Part shown: in pieces, positions 44,122 to 53,158 of the stretch
Layout: every line of letters begins with the position of its first letter
Position numbering within the stretch: the first letter of the stretch is position 1
Assembly: GCF_003612555.1 (NCBI RefSeq)
Contig: NZ_RAZF01000007.1
Location: 62,001-126,000 of the forward strand
DNA length: 64,000 nt
Origin: Acutalibacter sp. 1XD8-33
GTDB lineage: Bacteria > Bacillota > Clostridia > Oscillospirales > Acutalibacteraceae
Direction: 5' to 3'
Program-made: the position numbers and the translations under genes
The notes under the pieces: model-generated
Told to the model about the DNA's origin: nothing
The model's database searches: none
Seen by the model: only the letters and a program-made list of their open reading frames with translations

Positions 44122-46419
44122 ATGGAAAGAGCAGATTTGAAAGCACAGTTGGCGGAGGTGGCGGAGCGCATCCGCACCATGCGGGAGATCACCGGACTCT
44201 CCGAGGAGGAGATGGCAAAGTGCACGGGGGTGAGCCCGGAGGAATACGCCCGGTGCGAGGCCGGAGAGCAGGACTTCAGCTTCACCTTCATCTATAAGTG
44301 CGCCAAGCGCTTCGGCGTGGACCCCACCGACCTGATCCGGGGCGTGAGTCCCACCCTGTCCAGCTATACCATCGTGCGCCACGGGGACGGCCTGCCCATC
44401 ACCCGCCGCCACGGCTTCAAATACCTGAATCTGGCGCCGCTATTCAAGAATAAGACCGCCGAGCCTTTCTTCGTCACCATGCCCTACTCCGAGGCCGAGC
44501 AGCACGTGGCTATCAAGCTGGCCTCCCACGCGGGCCAGGAGTTCGACATCGTGGTGAGGGGATCCATGAAGGCCCAGATCGGCTCCCACATTGAGGTGCT
44601 CAACGAGGGGGACTCCATCTACTACAACTCCGGCACCCCTCACGGCATGATCGCCACCGGCGGCCAGGACTGCCAGCTCTACGCCATGGTCATGAAGGGA
44701 ACAGAGGATAAGCCCGCCGAGCCGGACAAATTCCAGACCCTCATCGACCGCAAGCTGGCCCGCCGGCACCGGGAGAACGTCTCCAACCCCTTTGTGGAGA
44801 CCACGCTGGACGAAAACGGCATCCTCTCTGAGATCCGCTTTAAAAACGAGGACAATTTCAACTTCGCCTTTGACATCGTGGACGAGATCGCCCGCCGCAC
44901 CCCGGAGAAGCTGGCCATGCTCCATGTGGATCGGAACAAGGTGGAGCGCCGGTTCACCTTCTCGGACATCAGCCGCCTGAGCAACCAGACCGCAAACTAC
45001 CTGGAATCCCTGGGCATCCGCCGGGGGGACCGGGTGCTGGTGGTGCTCAAGCGCCACTACCAGTTCTGGTACGTGATCACTGCCCTGCACAAGATAGGCG
45101 CGGTGATCATCCCCGCCACCAACCAGCTGATGGAGCACGACTTCGATTACCGCTTTCAGGCCGCAGGGGTCAAGGCCATCCTGTGCACCAGCGACGGCCA
45201 GACCGCCGACGAGGCCGACCGGGCCGCCCGGAACTGCCCCGGCGTGGAGATCAAGATCATGGTGGGGGAAAACAGGCTGGGTTGGAGAGATTTTGACAAG
45301 GAGATGGCCGCTTTCCCGGATGAGTATGAGAGGAAGCCCGACTCCCCCTGCGGGGACGACCTGATGCTCATGTATTTCACCTCGGGCACCACGGGCTATC
45401 CCAAGATCGCGGAGCACAGCTACAAATACGCCCTGGGCCACTATATCACCGCCCGGTACTGGCACAACGTGAACCCTGACGGCCTGCACTTCACCATCTC
45501 GGACACAGGCTGGGGCAAGGCCATGTGGGGCAAATACTACGGCCAATGGATGTGCGAAGCCGCCATCTTCACCTACGACTTCGACCGGTTCGACGCCCAC
45601 GACATCCTCCCCATGTTCGCCAAGTACCACATCACCACCTTCTGCGCCCCGCCCACTATGTACCGGTTCTTCATCAAGGAGGACCTGTCCAAGTATGACC
45701 TTTCCGGCATCGAGTATTCCACCACCGCCGGAGAGGCTCTGAACCCGGAGGTCTACGAGCAGTGGAAGCGGGCCACGGGCCTGATGCTCATGGAGGGCTT
45801 CGGCCAGACGGAGACCACCTGCGTGATCTACAACCCCGTGGGGTCCATCCCCAAGACCGGCTCCATGGGCGTGCCCAGCCCCCTGTATGATGTGGACCTG
45901 GTCCTGCCGGACGGTTCCCCAGCTCCCGTGGGCGAGACCGGCGAGATCGTCATCCGTACGGACAACCGGGTTCCCTGCGGGCTCTTCCGGGGCTACTACC
46001 AGAACGAGGAGCAGACCAAGGAGTCCTGGCACGACGGCATGTACCACACCGGCGACACCGCCTGGAGGGACGAGGATGGCTATTTCTGGTATGTGGGCCG
46101 CACGGACGACGTGATCAAGTCCAGCGGCTACCGCATCGGGCCCTTTGAGATCGAGAGCGTGATTATGGAGCTGCCCTATGTGCTGGAGTGCGCCGTCACC
46201 GCCGCGCCGGACCCTATCCGGGGGCAGGTGGTCAAGGCCACCATTGTGCTGACCAGGGGCACTGAAGGCACTGACCAGCTGAAAAAGGAGATCCAGACCT
46301 ACGTGAAGAAGCACACCGCACCCTATAAATATCCCCGGATTGTGGAGTTCCGGGAGGACCTGCCCAAGACCATCAGCGGCAAGATCCGGCGGGTGCAGAT
46401 CAGAGAGGAGGACAAATAA
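44122..46419 (+). CDS. XRE HTH-cupin-acyl-CoA synthetase fusion protein
   Basis: 765 aa with three domains. First is an XRE-like helix-turn-helix (about 8-72; ERIRTMREITGLSEEEMAKC). Next is a cupin (about 90-195; HVAIKLASHAGQEFDIVVRG and NSGTPHG). Last is a full AMP-binding ligase (about 215-765) with TSGTTGYPK (about 417), EGFGQTE (about 560), GRTDDVIKSSGYRIGP (about 655) and the C-terminal catalytic Lys in TISGKIRR. The ligase activates a carboxylic acid to acyl-CoA, probably medium-chain or aromatic. The fusion suggests a DNA-binding enzyme that couples substrate to transcription; that is an inference. It overlaps the next gene by one base. Confidence 0.9.
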   Translation: MERADLKAQLAEVAERIRTMREITGLSEEEMAKCTGVSPEEYARCEAGEQDFSFTFIYKCAKRFGVDPTDLIRGVSPTLSSYTIVRHGDGLPITRRHGFKYLNLAPLFKNKTAEPFFVTMPYSEAEQHVAIKLASHAGQEFDIVVRGSMKAQIGSHIEVLNEGDSIYYNSGTPHGMIATGGQDCQLYAMVMKGTEDKPAEPDKFQTLIDRKLARRHRENVSNPFVETTLDENGILSEIRFKNEDNFNFAFDIVDEIARRTPEKLAMLHVDRNKVERRFTFSDISRLSNQTANYLESLGIRRGDRVLVVLKRHYQFWYVITALHKIGAVIIPATNQLMEHDFDYRFQAAGVKAILCTSDGQTADEADRAARNCPGVEIKIMVGENRLGWRDFDKEMAAFPDEYERKPDSPCGDDLMLMYFTSGTTGYPKIAEHSYKYALGHYITARYWHNVNPDGLHFTISDTGWGKAMWGKYYGQWMCEAAIFTYDFDRFDAHDILPMFAKYHITTFCAPPTMYRFFIKEDLSKYDLSGIEYSTTAGEALNPEVYEQWKRATGLMLMEGFGQTETTCVIYNPVGSIPKTGSMGVPSPLYDVDLVLPDGSPAPVGETGEIVIRTDNRVPCGLFRGYYQNEEQTKESWHDGMYHTGDTAWRDEDGYFWYVGRTDDVIKSSGYRIGPFEIESVIMELPYVLECAVTAAPDPIRGQVVKATIVLTRGTEGTDQLKKEIQTYVKKHTAPYKYPRIVEFREDLPKTISGKIRRVQIREEDK

Positions 46420-46979
46420 TGCGCACAAGAGAAGTGGAATTCACCCTGAAGGACGGCAGGAAGGCCCTGCTCCGGAATCCCCGGAATGAGGATATCCCCG
46501 GCCTGCTGGAATATCTGGTGCAGTCAGCCGGCGAGACGGAATTCATCGTGCGCAGCCCCGAAGAGTGTGGTAAGTATACCCCTGAGAGAGAGGCCAAGTG
46601 GATTGAGAGTATGAACGCCTCGGAGAACGCCGCCACGCTGGTCTGTGAGGTGGAGGGCAGAATCGCCGGGAACTGCGAGGTCACAAGAAGTGCCGCCCTG
46701 ATAACCCGGCACCGGGCTGCCATCGGCATTGCCCTCTTGAAGGAGTTCTGGGGCCAGGGGATCGGCACGGCCATGTTCCGGGAGATAGAGCACATCGCCA
46801 AGGGCTGGGATGATGTCTCCCAGCTGGAGCTGGAATTTGTGGAGGGCAACACCCGAGCCCGGGGGCTCTATGAGAAGATGGGCTTTCGCATAGTGGGCGT
46901 GCGGCCGGACGCGTTCCGCCTGAAGGACGGCACGCTGCATCATGAGTATATCATGATGAGAAAGTTATCCCAAGAGTAA
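46419..46979 (+). CDS. GNAT-family N-acetyltransferase
   Basis: A 186-aa acetyl-CoA-dependent acetyltransferase. The GNAT acetyl-CoA loop is in EFWGQGIGTAMFREI (about 108-122), preceded by the beta strand GIALLKEF and followed by LEFVEGNTRARGLYEKMGFR. Start ATG overlaps the stop of the acyl-CoA ligase fusion (TAATG), so the two are co-translated. Substrate unknown (small amine or protein N-terminus). Confidence 0.9.
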   Translation: MRTREVEFTLKDGRKALLRNPRNEDIPGLLEYLVQSAGETEFIVRSPEECGKYTPEREAKWIESMNASENAATLVCEVEGRIAGNCEVTRSAALITRHRAAIGIALLKEFWGQGIGTAMFREIEHIAKGWDDVSQLELEFVEGNTRARGLYEKMGFRIVGVRPDAFRLKDGTLHHEYIMMRKLSQE

Positions 46980-47060
46980 GAAACTTTTCAGAAACCCGCA
47001 AGCCATTCTTTCAAACCATGCGGTATCATGATCCCATAAAAAAGTCAGGAGTGATGCCCC

Positions 47061-47909
47061 ATGAAAAAGACAGCCCTGTTTTTTGCCCTCTGCCTGCTGG
47101 TAATCCTGGCGGGCTGCGGCGGAAAGAAAGGCGCGGCGGAGTCCGGAGAAGCCGGAAGCCAAAGCCTCTATACCACGGTAGTGCAGTATAGCGGCGAGGA
47201 CGAGAGCACGGAAAAGTACCTGGAGATTGCGGGGCGCAGCCAAAAACTCCTGCCCCTGCTGGAGAAGAATCTGGACGCGTTCGTGATGGACGCCTATAAT
47301 TTCCAGGATGCGGACGGCGAGGGTACTCTCCTATATACTCTGAACGGCATGAATTACCCGGAGGAGATCGACCCCAATGGCTGTTCTGTGCGGATCGACC
47401 CGAACTATCTGAAGGTAAACCCGATTGAATCTGCCGACGGCCGGCCCATTGAGGAGCAGCTCGTCATGGACGACTGCACGTTGAACCTGCTGGTGCCGGA
47501 GAAATTCCGGGAGCAGGAGGCGGATATTCTGGAGGGCTACCGGAAACACTTTTACTTTGAGAAAGTGGAGGCGGAGAACAGCTATAACCAAGAGGCAGGG
47601 ATCCAGGAGCGGCTGGACCTGTCTTTGGAGGATCTCTCCGTTCATATCATCTATGTGAAGAACGGCCAGGAATATTGCACCTTTCGAAAAGACTGCGCGG
47701 CGGACACGGGGAACCGGATCTCAGACCCTGTCGCCCAGATATACACCGGCAATATTCACTGCAACTATGCCCACAGCCTGCTGTCCCAGTGGACCTATTT
47801 CTATTGGGACGGAAACGCTTCTCAGGCTTTTGAGGCAATGAAGCCCTATGTGAAGCAGTGCGGGGCCTCGGAGAGCTTCCGGGCAGTTGACCTGGCGGGA
47901 GAATTCTAG
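47061..47909 (+). CDS. Lipoprotein of unknown function
   Basis: A 282-aa secreted lipoprotein. The signal peptide MKKTALFFALCLLVILAGCG has the lipobox LAGC with the acylated Cys at residue 19. The mature part is acidic, with no domain I recognise. AGGAG lies upstream of the ATG. It stands alone between the GNAT gene and a DUF308 gene. Confidence 0.8.
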   Translation: MKKTALFFALCLLVILAGCGGKKGAAESGEAGSQSLYTTVVQYSGEDESTEKYLEIAGRSQKLLPLLEKNLDAFVMDAYNFQDADGEGTLLYTLNGMNYPEEIDPNGCSVRIDPNYLKVNPIESADGRPIEEQLVMDDCTLNLLVPEKFREQEADILEGYRKHFYFEKVEAENSYNQEAGIQERLDLSLEDLSVHIIYVKNGQEYCTFRKDCAADTGNRISDPVAQIYTGNIHCNYAHSLLSQWTYFYWDGNASQAFEAMKPYVKQCGASESFRAVDLAGEF

Positions 47910-48070
47910 GTAATTCCCGCGTGGGGTGTTCATACGGGGTTTGGGGGCGGTTTTACCTGCCTCTGCGTTATTCCGTTATCTGCAACTCGAAAAGGCATCT
48001 TTTAAGTTAATTGGCTATATTCAGCCTGTGTGAACACGCGTTGGAAAAACTATTTGAAGGAGACGGTCTT

Positions 48071-48604
48071 ATGTTGAAAAGTATCCGCAACAGTCTGGTG
48101 CTCACGTCAGTACTGTATACAGCTCTGGGCGTGGTTCTGATGCTTTTCCCCAGCTCTGCCCTGCGGTGGACCTGTACGCTCATTGGGGTAGTGACGCTGG
48201 GGTACGGCGTTGTCCGGGCCGTGGGCTATTGGAAGGACGGGGGCGGCTATGCCCAGCGCTTTGATCTGTTTCTGGGGGTGGCGCTGGGCCTGTTGGGAAT
48301 CTTTCTGCTGGTAACGCCTCAGGTACTGGCCTCCCTGATTCCCATCGCTCTGGGCGTCTATATTTTGGTAGACAGCGTTTCCGCCATCAAAAAAGCCCTG
48401 GACATGAAGGCCCTGGGCTTCCCCAAATGGCAGATCTCCCTGGCGGCGGCCGTTATTTTGGCGGCCTTCGGCCTGGTGATGGTCCTGCGTCCCTTTGCTA
48501 CCCTGGAAACTTTGGTAGTATTCATTGGGCTTGGCTTTGTATTTGACGGAGTCTATACCCTGGCCAACACCATCGCCGCTGACCATCTGTATAAGGACCT
48601 ATAG
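48071..48604 (+). CDS. DUF308/HdeD-like membrane protein
   Basis: A 177-aa protein with six hydrophobic segments in three pairs, the HdeD/DUF308 layout. GYGVVRAVGYW and LGIFLLVTPQVLASLIP are typical repeats. The family helps acid or envelope stress in enterobacteria; the role here is unknown. GAAGGAG precedes ATG 48071, which was preferred over an upstream start lacking such a site. Its stop codon lies inside the left end of cloverleaf element copy 3. Confidence 0.85.
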   Translation: MLKSIRNSLVLTSVLYTALGVVLMLFPSSALRWTCTLIGVVTLGYGVVRAVGYWKDGGGYAQRFDLFLGVALGLLGIFLLVTPQVLASLIPIALGVYILVDSVSAIKKALDMKALGFPKWQISLAAAVILAAFGLVMVLRPFATLETLVVFIGLGFVFDGVYTLANTIAADHLYKDL

Positions 48605-48720
48605 TTAACGCAGTTCAAATGGGGTATCCTACCTCTTTTGAACCAGGCGGGGAGGTCACGACCTCCTCAGCCGCCCAGCTTGAAAATCGGTATATACCGA
48701 TTTTTAAGTGCGTTTACTAT
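48601..48720. repeat. 120-bp cloverleaf inverted-repeat element, copy 3
   Basis: Ends ATAGTTAACGCA / TGCGTTTACTAT as in copy 1. Inner hairpins GTTCAAA/TTTGAAC, GGCGG...GGAGGTCACGACCTCC...CCGCC and CTTGAAAATCGGTA/TACCGATTTTTAAG. The second hairpin has changed sequence relative to copy 1 but is still paired. It overlaps the DUF308 stop codon and is flanked by TA. Confidence 0.8.
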
Positions 48721-48754
48721 ATAACCGGCGGACCGGGATGCCGCTTCCGGTGGA

Positions 48755-49129
48755 TCAGCCTTCTGATGGCTTCTTTTTCCGGTGGAACACTTCCCGCAGT
48801 CCTACCGCCAGGATGAATGCCCCAAAGCACCGGCGCAGCAGGCTGGTATCCATCCCCGCCGCCGCTAGCGAAGCTGCGATGCATACCGGGACTCCCCCAA
48901 GGGAACACCATAAAACGGCTTGAGTTTCCATCAGGCCGTTTTTTATATGGCCCCAAATCGCGGGCAGAGCGCAGCTGATAAAGTACAGGAGATTCGTTCC
49001 CCCCGCCTGAAGCTGTTCTATGCCCTGAACCGCCGTCAGCCAGAGAAGCAGCAGGCTGCCGCCGCCTATTCCAAACCCGGACAGAATGCCGGTCAGAAAT
49101 CCTATGCCGGAACTCCAGATCCACTCCAT
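48755..49129 (-). CDS. TauE/SafE-family half-size permease (second half)
   Basis: A 124-aa membrane protein with about four helices, beginning with the TauE/SafE motif GFLTGILSGFGIGGGSLLLL. Full-length family members are about 250 aa with two such halves and move sulfite, sulfoacetate or similar anions. Here each half is a separate gene; the other is 12 bp upstream. AGGAGG precedes the ATG. The two products probably form one carrier. Confidence 0.85.
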   Translation of the reverse strand: MEWIWSSGIGFLTGILSGFGIGGGSLLLLWLTAVQGIEQLQAGGTNLLYFISCALPAIWGHIKNGLMETQAVLWCSLGGVPVCIAASLAAAGMDTSLLRRCFGAFILAVGLREVFHRKKKPSEG

Positions 49130-49141
49130 GCTTCCCCCTCC

Positions 49142-49510
49142 TCACGCAAAAAACAGCGCTCGAACTCCGCCATACAGGATGAGCAGGCCAAACCCCCTGC
49201 GCAGCCAGTCTACCGGCACCTTTTGAAAGACACGCCCCGAAACCAGGCCTCCCAGGAAGCCCCCCAGCAGGTAGGGCCAGGCGGCGGAAAGGTCCACGGC
49301 GCCTTTCCACCAGTACACTGCCGCGGACACAGCCGATAAGGGCAGAATCACTCCCACGGAGGTGGCGAAGGCCTTTCGCTGGGGGAGCTTTGTCCACTGA
49401 GCCAGCAAAGGAGCCAGGAACATTCCGCCCCCAGCGCCGAACAGCCCGTTGGCAAGCCCTGCCAGCGCTCCTGCGACCGAATACTTCCATTTCTGCTTTC
49501 TACCCTGCAT
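49142..49510 (-). CDS. TauE/SafE-family half-size permease (first half)
   Basis: A 122-aa membrane protein with about four helices and the TauE/SafE start motif GALAGLANGLFGAGGGMFLA. It pairs with the half-size gene 12 bp downstream. The start at 49510 is supported by GGGAGG; an upstream in-frame start has no ribosome site. Likely substrate is a small sulfur- or carboxyl-containing anion, from family knowledge only. Confidence 0.85.
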   Translation of the reverse strand: MQGRKQKWKYSVAGALAGLANGLFGAGGGMFLAPLLAQWTKLPQRKAFATSVGVILPLSAVSAAVYWWKGAVDLSAAWPYLLGGFLGGLVSGRVFQKVPVDWLRRGFGLLILYGGVRALFFA

Positions 49511-49674
49511 GGTATCCTCCCTGTCTGATATCATTAAGCAAGAAGCTCTTTTGATCTATTTCAGCCGTGTTACAGATAGCTTTCCTCTCTTTCAAGAGAA
49601 AATGCGTATTTTTCTCAGACAGGAAGAAATACTATGAAAACACGTCAAAACTATTGGGAAAGAGGGATTCCAAA

Positions 49675-51315
49675 TTGAAAAGCAGCCGCAAAGGAAATCT
49701 GTCAAGAGCCAAAAACCGGGCCTATCTGCTCATGTTTTTGTTGCTGATTCTCATGGGCGTGGCGGGACACTCTCTGGCAAATGTCTCCGGCGACGCGGAG
49801 TATGTGGCGGCGGCTGGACAGCAGAGCCTTTACCAGCTGGACATTGCCAAATCCCGGGGCACCATCTATGACTGCGCGCTGCGCCCCTTAACCGGCGGTT
49901 CCCACAGCTGGGTTGCCGCCGTGGCCCCCACCATTGAGGCCATAGGCGCGCTGGAAACCGCCACCGGCGGAAAGCACCGGGACCGCCTGGCGCTGGCTTT
50001 GGAAAACGGAAAACCCTTTTTCCTTGCCCTGGACCGGCCAGTGGAGCATGACTGCATTGATATGTTTCTGGTAGCGGACCGGTATGGGGAGGAACAGCCG
50101 GCCCCCCATGTGGTTGGATATCTGGACAGCCAGGGCCGGGGCGCGTCGGGAATTGAGCTGGCCATGGACGACGCCTTGGACCGCAGCCAAGGACAGCTTT
50201 CCGTCTATTATCAGGTGGATGCCTTGGGCCGAGCCATTGCCGGAGCTAAGCGTATGGTGGCAGACTCCATGAAGGAGACAGCTGGAGGCGTAGTGGCCGC
50301 CATCGATCTGGACATCCAACAGATCGTGGAAGAGGTTTCCCAGACTCTTGGCCAGGGAGCTGTAGTGGTAACGGAGGTTCCCAATTGCGAAATCCGGGCG
50401 CTGGCCAGCCTGCCGGACTTTCAGCCCGACCGTATTGGCGAAGCCGCCCAGCGAAAGGACTCTCCTCTGGTAAACAGAGCCTTTCAGGCCTATGCGCCTG
50501 GATCGGTGTTTAAGCTGGTCACCGCTGCGGTGGAGCTGGAAAGCGGACAAGAATTGAAGTCCTTTGACTGCACCGGTTCCCTTAACGCCGGCGGAATGCT
50601 TTTCCAGTGTTTTGACGGCACTGCTCATGGCCAGGTGGATTTGAAAGGTGCCATTGAAAAATCCTGCAACTGCTATTTTATCAGCGCGGCCCGAGCCATT
50701 GGAAGCCAGCCGATCCTGAACATGGCGTATAATCTAGGGCTGGGGGTAGAACAGGAATTTGGTCGGGGACTGTTTACCGCTTCTGGCACTCTGCCGCAGG
50801 GGGAGTCTCTCACCAACTTCAGAGCCCTGGCAAATTTCTCTTTTGGTCAGGGGGATGTTACCGCTTCTCCTCTGCAACTGTGCGCCATGATGAACGCCAT
50901 CGCCTCTGACGGAGTTTACCGCTCGCCCAAGCTCATTGCGGGCCTGGTGGACGGCGAGGGCTCCCTCACCCCCCACCGTCCGGTCACCGATGTGACGCTC
51001 CAGGCCATGAGCCAAAAAACCGCCCGGCGGCTGCAAGACTGTCTTATTAACGCGGCGGAGAACGGCACGGGAGCAAGGGGCGCGCCGGAAAACTGCGTCA
51101 GCGGCATCAAGACCGGAACCGCTCAGACAGGCCGCTACGAAAACAGTCAGGAACTGTCCCATTTCTGGTACTGCGGATTTCTCAGCGATGGCTCCGGTCC
51201 CCGGTATTGTATTACCGTGCTGAAGGAGTCGGCGCTGGAAAGCGGGGATACTGCCAGGATCTTCCGGGAGATTGGGGAGCGGATCGCGGGGCTGAAGTTC
51301 GCCCCGGAAGCATAG
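49675..51315 (+). CDS. Class B penicillin-binding protein (transpeptidase)
   Basis: A cell-wall D,D-transpeptidase of the PbpA/FtsI/SpoVD type, about 546 aa. An N-terminal membrane anchor (LLMFLLLILMGVAGHSLA) is followed by a dimerisation region and the transpeptidase domain with SxxK as APGSVFKLVTA (about 298), the SxN-like KSCNCYF (about 353) and KTGT in GIKTGTAQT (about 488). The TTG start at 49675 follows GAGGGA and is the least certain point. It may serve elongation or sporulation; the neighbours do not decide. Confidence 0.88.
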   Translation: MKSSRKGNLSRAKNRAYLLMFLLLILMGVAGHSLANVSGDAEYVAAAGQQSLYQLDIAKSRGTIYDCALRPLTGGSHSWVAAVAPTIEAIGALETATGGKHRDRLALALENGKPFFLALDRPVEHDCIDMFLVADRYGEEQPAPHVVGYLDSQGRGASGIELAMDDALDRSQGQLSVYYQVDALGRAIAGAKRMVADSMKETAGGVVAAIDLDIQQIVEEVSQTLGQGAVVVTEVPNCEIRALASLPDFQPDRIGEAAQRKDSPLVNRAFQAYAPGSVFKLVTAAVELESGQELKSFDCTGSLNAGGMLFQCFDGTAHGQVDLKGAIEKSCNCYFISAARAIGSQPILNMAYNLGLGVEQEFGRGLFTASGTLPQGESLTNFRALANFSFGQGDVTASPLQLCAMMNAIASDGVYRSPKLIAGLVDGEGSLTPHRPVTDVTLQAMSQKTARRLQDCLINAAENGTGARGAPENCVSGIKTGTAQTGRYENSQELSHFWYCGFLSDGSGPRYCITVLKESALESGDTARIFREIGERIAGLKFAPEA

Positions 51316-51338
51316 CCTGAAAAAAGCGGCGGGCCCTC

Positions 51339-51572
51339 TTAGCGTTCCGTTTCTCCAAACCACTCCGGATAGATAAAAACATCTGCGGAAACCCCGTAAA
51401 ATTCCGCCAACTTTCGGATCGCCGCCAGCCCCGGCAGACTTTTTCCTGTTTCGTAATATGAATAGGCGGGCCTGCTGATGCCCAGCACTTTGGCGACCTC
51501 CTCCTGGGAGAGGCCACGATTTACCCGCAGCAGACGCAATATCCGACTTATCTCTCTGGATTCTTTTTCCAC
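51339..51572 (-). CDS. Small XRE-family regulator
   Basis: A 77-aa stand-alone helix-turn-helix protein (LSQEEVAKVLGISRPAYSYY, about 20-40) with a short tail DVFIYPEWFGETER. Convergent with the penicillin-binding protein gene. Target unknown; it may control its neighbours. Confidence 0.85.
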   Translation of the reverse strand: MEKESREISRILRLLRVNRGLSQEEVAKVLGISRPAYSYYETGKSLPGLAAIRKLAEFYGVSADVFIYPEWFGETER

Positions 51573-51674
51573 TTATACCACCTCAGTTGTAGTATACCAT
51601 TAATCTTGCCGATGGTCCATCTACAAGGACTATTTCTGTCCTATGGATTGCTACAATCGCTATGGGTGATCCAG

Positions 51675-51914
51675 ATGAAATTGAATCAGGCGGTAAGCCA
51701 GCGGCTCACAGAACTGCTGGTCCAGAGGAACATGACCCAATACCAGCTTTTCCTGCGCAGCGGCGTGCCAAAATCCACCATCAACAATATCGTCCACTGC
51801 GCCTATGACTCCATCAAGCTGAGAATTCTCCATGAATTGTGCCAGGGGCTGGGAATCGGGCTGGAGGCGTTCTTCGCCTCCCCTTTGTTTCAGGAGGACA
51901 ACCTGGAGCCATAG
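51675..51914 (+). CDS. Small XRE-family regulator
   Basis: A 79-aa helix-turn-helix protein (MTQYQLFLRSGVPKSTINNI, then LCQGLGIGLEAFF). The start is uncertain: the ribosome site before ATG 51675 is weak and a GTG at 51666 is possible. Followed after 44 bp by another small HTH gene. Confidence 0.75.
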   Translation: MKLNQAVSQRLTELLVQRNMTQYQLFLRSGVPKSTINNIVHCAYDSIKLRILHELCQGLGIGLEAFFASPLFQEDNLEP

Positions 51915-51958
51915 GGGGTATTCCCTAGAATTCCACTGGAATATGCGGGGTGGTTCCA

Positions 51959-52249
51959 ATGATCGACTACAGTCCGCTCTGGGAAACCATGAAAAGCCGC
52001 GGCGTAACCCAGTACCGGCTTCTGCGGGAGGGGATTGACAACAAAACCCTGGATTCCCTGAAAAAGGGGAAGAATATCACGCTGCTCACCCTGGAAAAGC
52101 TCTGCGCCATCCTCCAGTGCACACCCAACGATGTGGTCCGGTTTGTGGAGGACGCTTCGGCTTCTGGCACACCGCGCGGCTGGCTTGCTCCGGTTTCCAG
52201 GGGACTTTTTTCTCAGTTGCAAAAGAGTTCATCTCGTTATACGAGATGA
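51959..52249 (+). CDS. Small HTH regulator whose 3' end runs into repeat F
   Basis: A 96-aa product. Residues 1-65 form a Cro/C1-type HTH (MIDYSPLWETMKSRGVTQYR, ending LEKLCAILQCTPNDVVRFV), the usual full length for this family. The last about 25 residues (from GWLAPVSRGLFSQLQKSS) are encoded by the start of repeat F, which also supplies the stop codon. The repeat has therefore replaced the natural end of the gene. GTG 51950 is an alternative start. Confidence 0.7.
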   Translation: MIDYSPLWETMKSRGVTQYRLLREGIDNKTLDSLKKGKNITLLTLEKLCAILQCTPNDVVRFVEDASASGTPRGWLAPVSRGLFSQLQKSSSRYTR

Positions 52250-52680
52250 ACTCTCCGTCCCCTCTTGCAAGAGTTTTGCTTCGCAAAACTCGGATAGTTA
52301 ATCGAGCGAAGCGAGCATTAACTATTATTCACACCCGCAAAAATACGCTTCTCAGGAGTTAAGGTCGAGGGCAAGACCTTGGGGACGTTGGTCTCGCCTG
52401 CCGGCTCGGTCGGTTCGCAGCGTGGTCTGCAATACTTGGCTTTGCCAAGTATCCGGCAGAACGCTCACCCCCAATCCCCTGCGAGCTTTTGAAGAAAGCT
52501 AAGACTTCGCAGAGCGAAGTCTGCAAAACTCTTACGGCTGTTAGGTTAGCTCGACAAAAATACGTTAATTGTCTGCGACGAACGTAGTGAGGAAGCAGGG
52601 TAAAAGTTTCGCCCACCTTTTCAAAGGTGGCGGGAGTGTGAGGGCAGAGCCCTCACGACCTTGCTGGGGGCAAAAAACGC
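52178..52680. repeat. Modular intergenic hairpin repeat, copy F
   Basis: Has GGTTTCCAGGGGAC, the GAGTTCATCTCG/CGAGATGAACTC hairpin, GAGTTTTGC-ttc-GCAAAACTC (52271-52291), ATAGTTAAT...ATTAACTAT (52294-52325), the CGCTTCTCAG core, CTCGGTCGGTTCGCAG, ATACTTGGC/GCCAAGTAT and AAGACTTCG/CGAAGTCT. Begins within the HTH gene at 51959 and ends just before the T-box promoter. Confidence 0.8.
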
Positions 52681-52693
52681 GCGGCCGGGCCTA

Positions 52694-52999
52694 TTGACAA
52701 ACCGGGAAAATCGCGGTATACTGTGCTTGATACTGGATTCAGCGTGGAGAAGACGTTCCCTGCGGCCCATGGGGCCGTTCCCATCCAGAGAGGCGGCGGC
52801 GGGTGAAAGCCGCTTGGGAAAAGGGTTCGGGCCGCTCCTGGAAACTTTTTTGGGGGAAGTTTCGCGCTTTCGCCGCGACGAGCGGCGGCGTACCCCGGCG
52901 TTAACGGGATTTGAGTTGGCGCTTTTCTTGGCGCAATTTGGGTGGTACCGCGGGCATGCCCGTCCCAATGGGGACAGGTATGCCCTTATTCTTTTTTGA
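52694..52999 (+). promoter_or_regulatory. T-box riboswitch leading the small-protein/alaS region
   Basis: Promoter TTGACA (52694-52699) and TATACT (52717-52722), spacer 17 bp. A stem I block AGAGAGGCGGCGG is followed by T-box TGGGTGGTACCGCG (52939-52952) and terminator arms GGGCAT / ATGCCC with inner GTCCC/GGGAC and a T-rich run (52952-52997). It controls the run of genes from 53012, probably through alaS at 54050, and would then sense uncharged tRNA-Ala. A GCT triplet lies in the expected stem I region, but the specifier is not proven. Confidence 0.88.
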
Positions 53000-53011
53000 G
53001 GAGGGATCTGC

Positions 53012-53158
53012 TTGGGAAAATTTCTACAGAGCCTTATTCTGTTCTTGTTGGCGGCGGCGCGGCTGGCCTGCCTGCTGGCGGTCTTTACAGCGGCGGAGTT
53101 CGTGATGGATTTCCTGCGGCACAGAAAGGGGCAGAAGGCGAAAGGGGCGTCAGGATGA
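53012..53158 (+). CDS. Small single-pass membrane protein
   Basis: A 48-aa product starting with TTG (MGKFLQSLILFLLAAARLAC), one hydrophobic helix (about 7-33) and a basic tail RHRKGQKAKG. GAGGAGGG lies at ideal spacing just after the T-box terminator. It overlaps the next ATG (ATGA). Function unknown. Confidence 0.6.
   Translation: MGKFLQSLILFLLAAARLACLLAVFTAAEFVMDFLRHRKGQKAKGASG

Noticed and set aside
44440-46428. Minus-strand frame of 662 codons over the acyl-CoA ligase fusion
   Set aside because: Antisense shadow of a gene with complete AMP-binding motifs.
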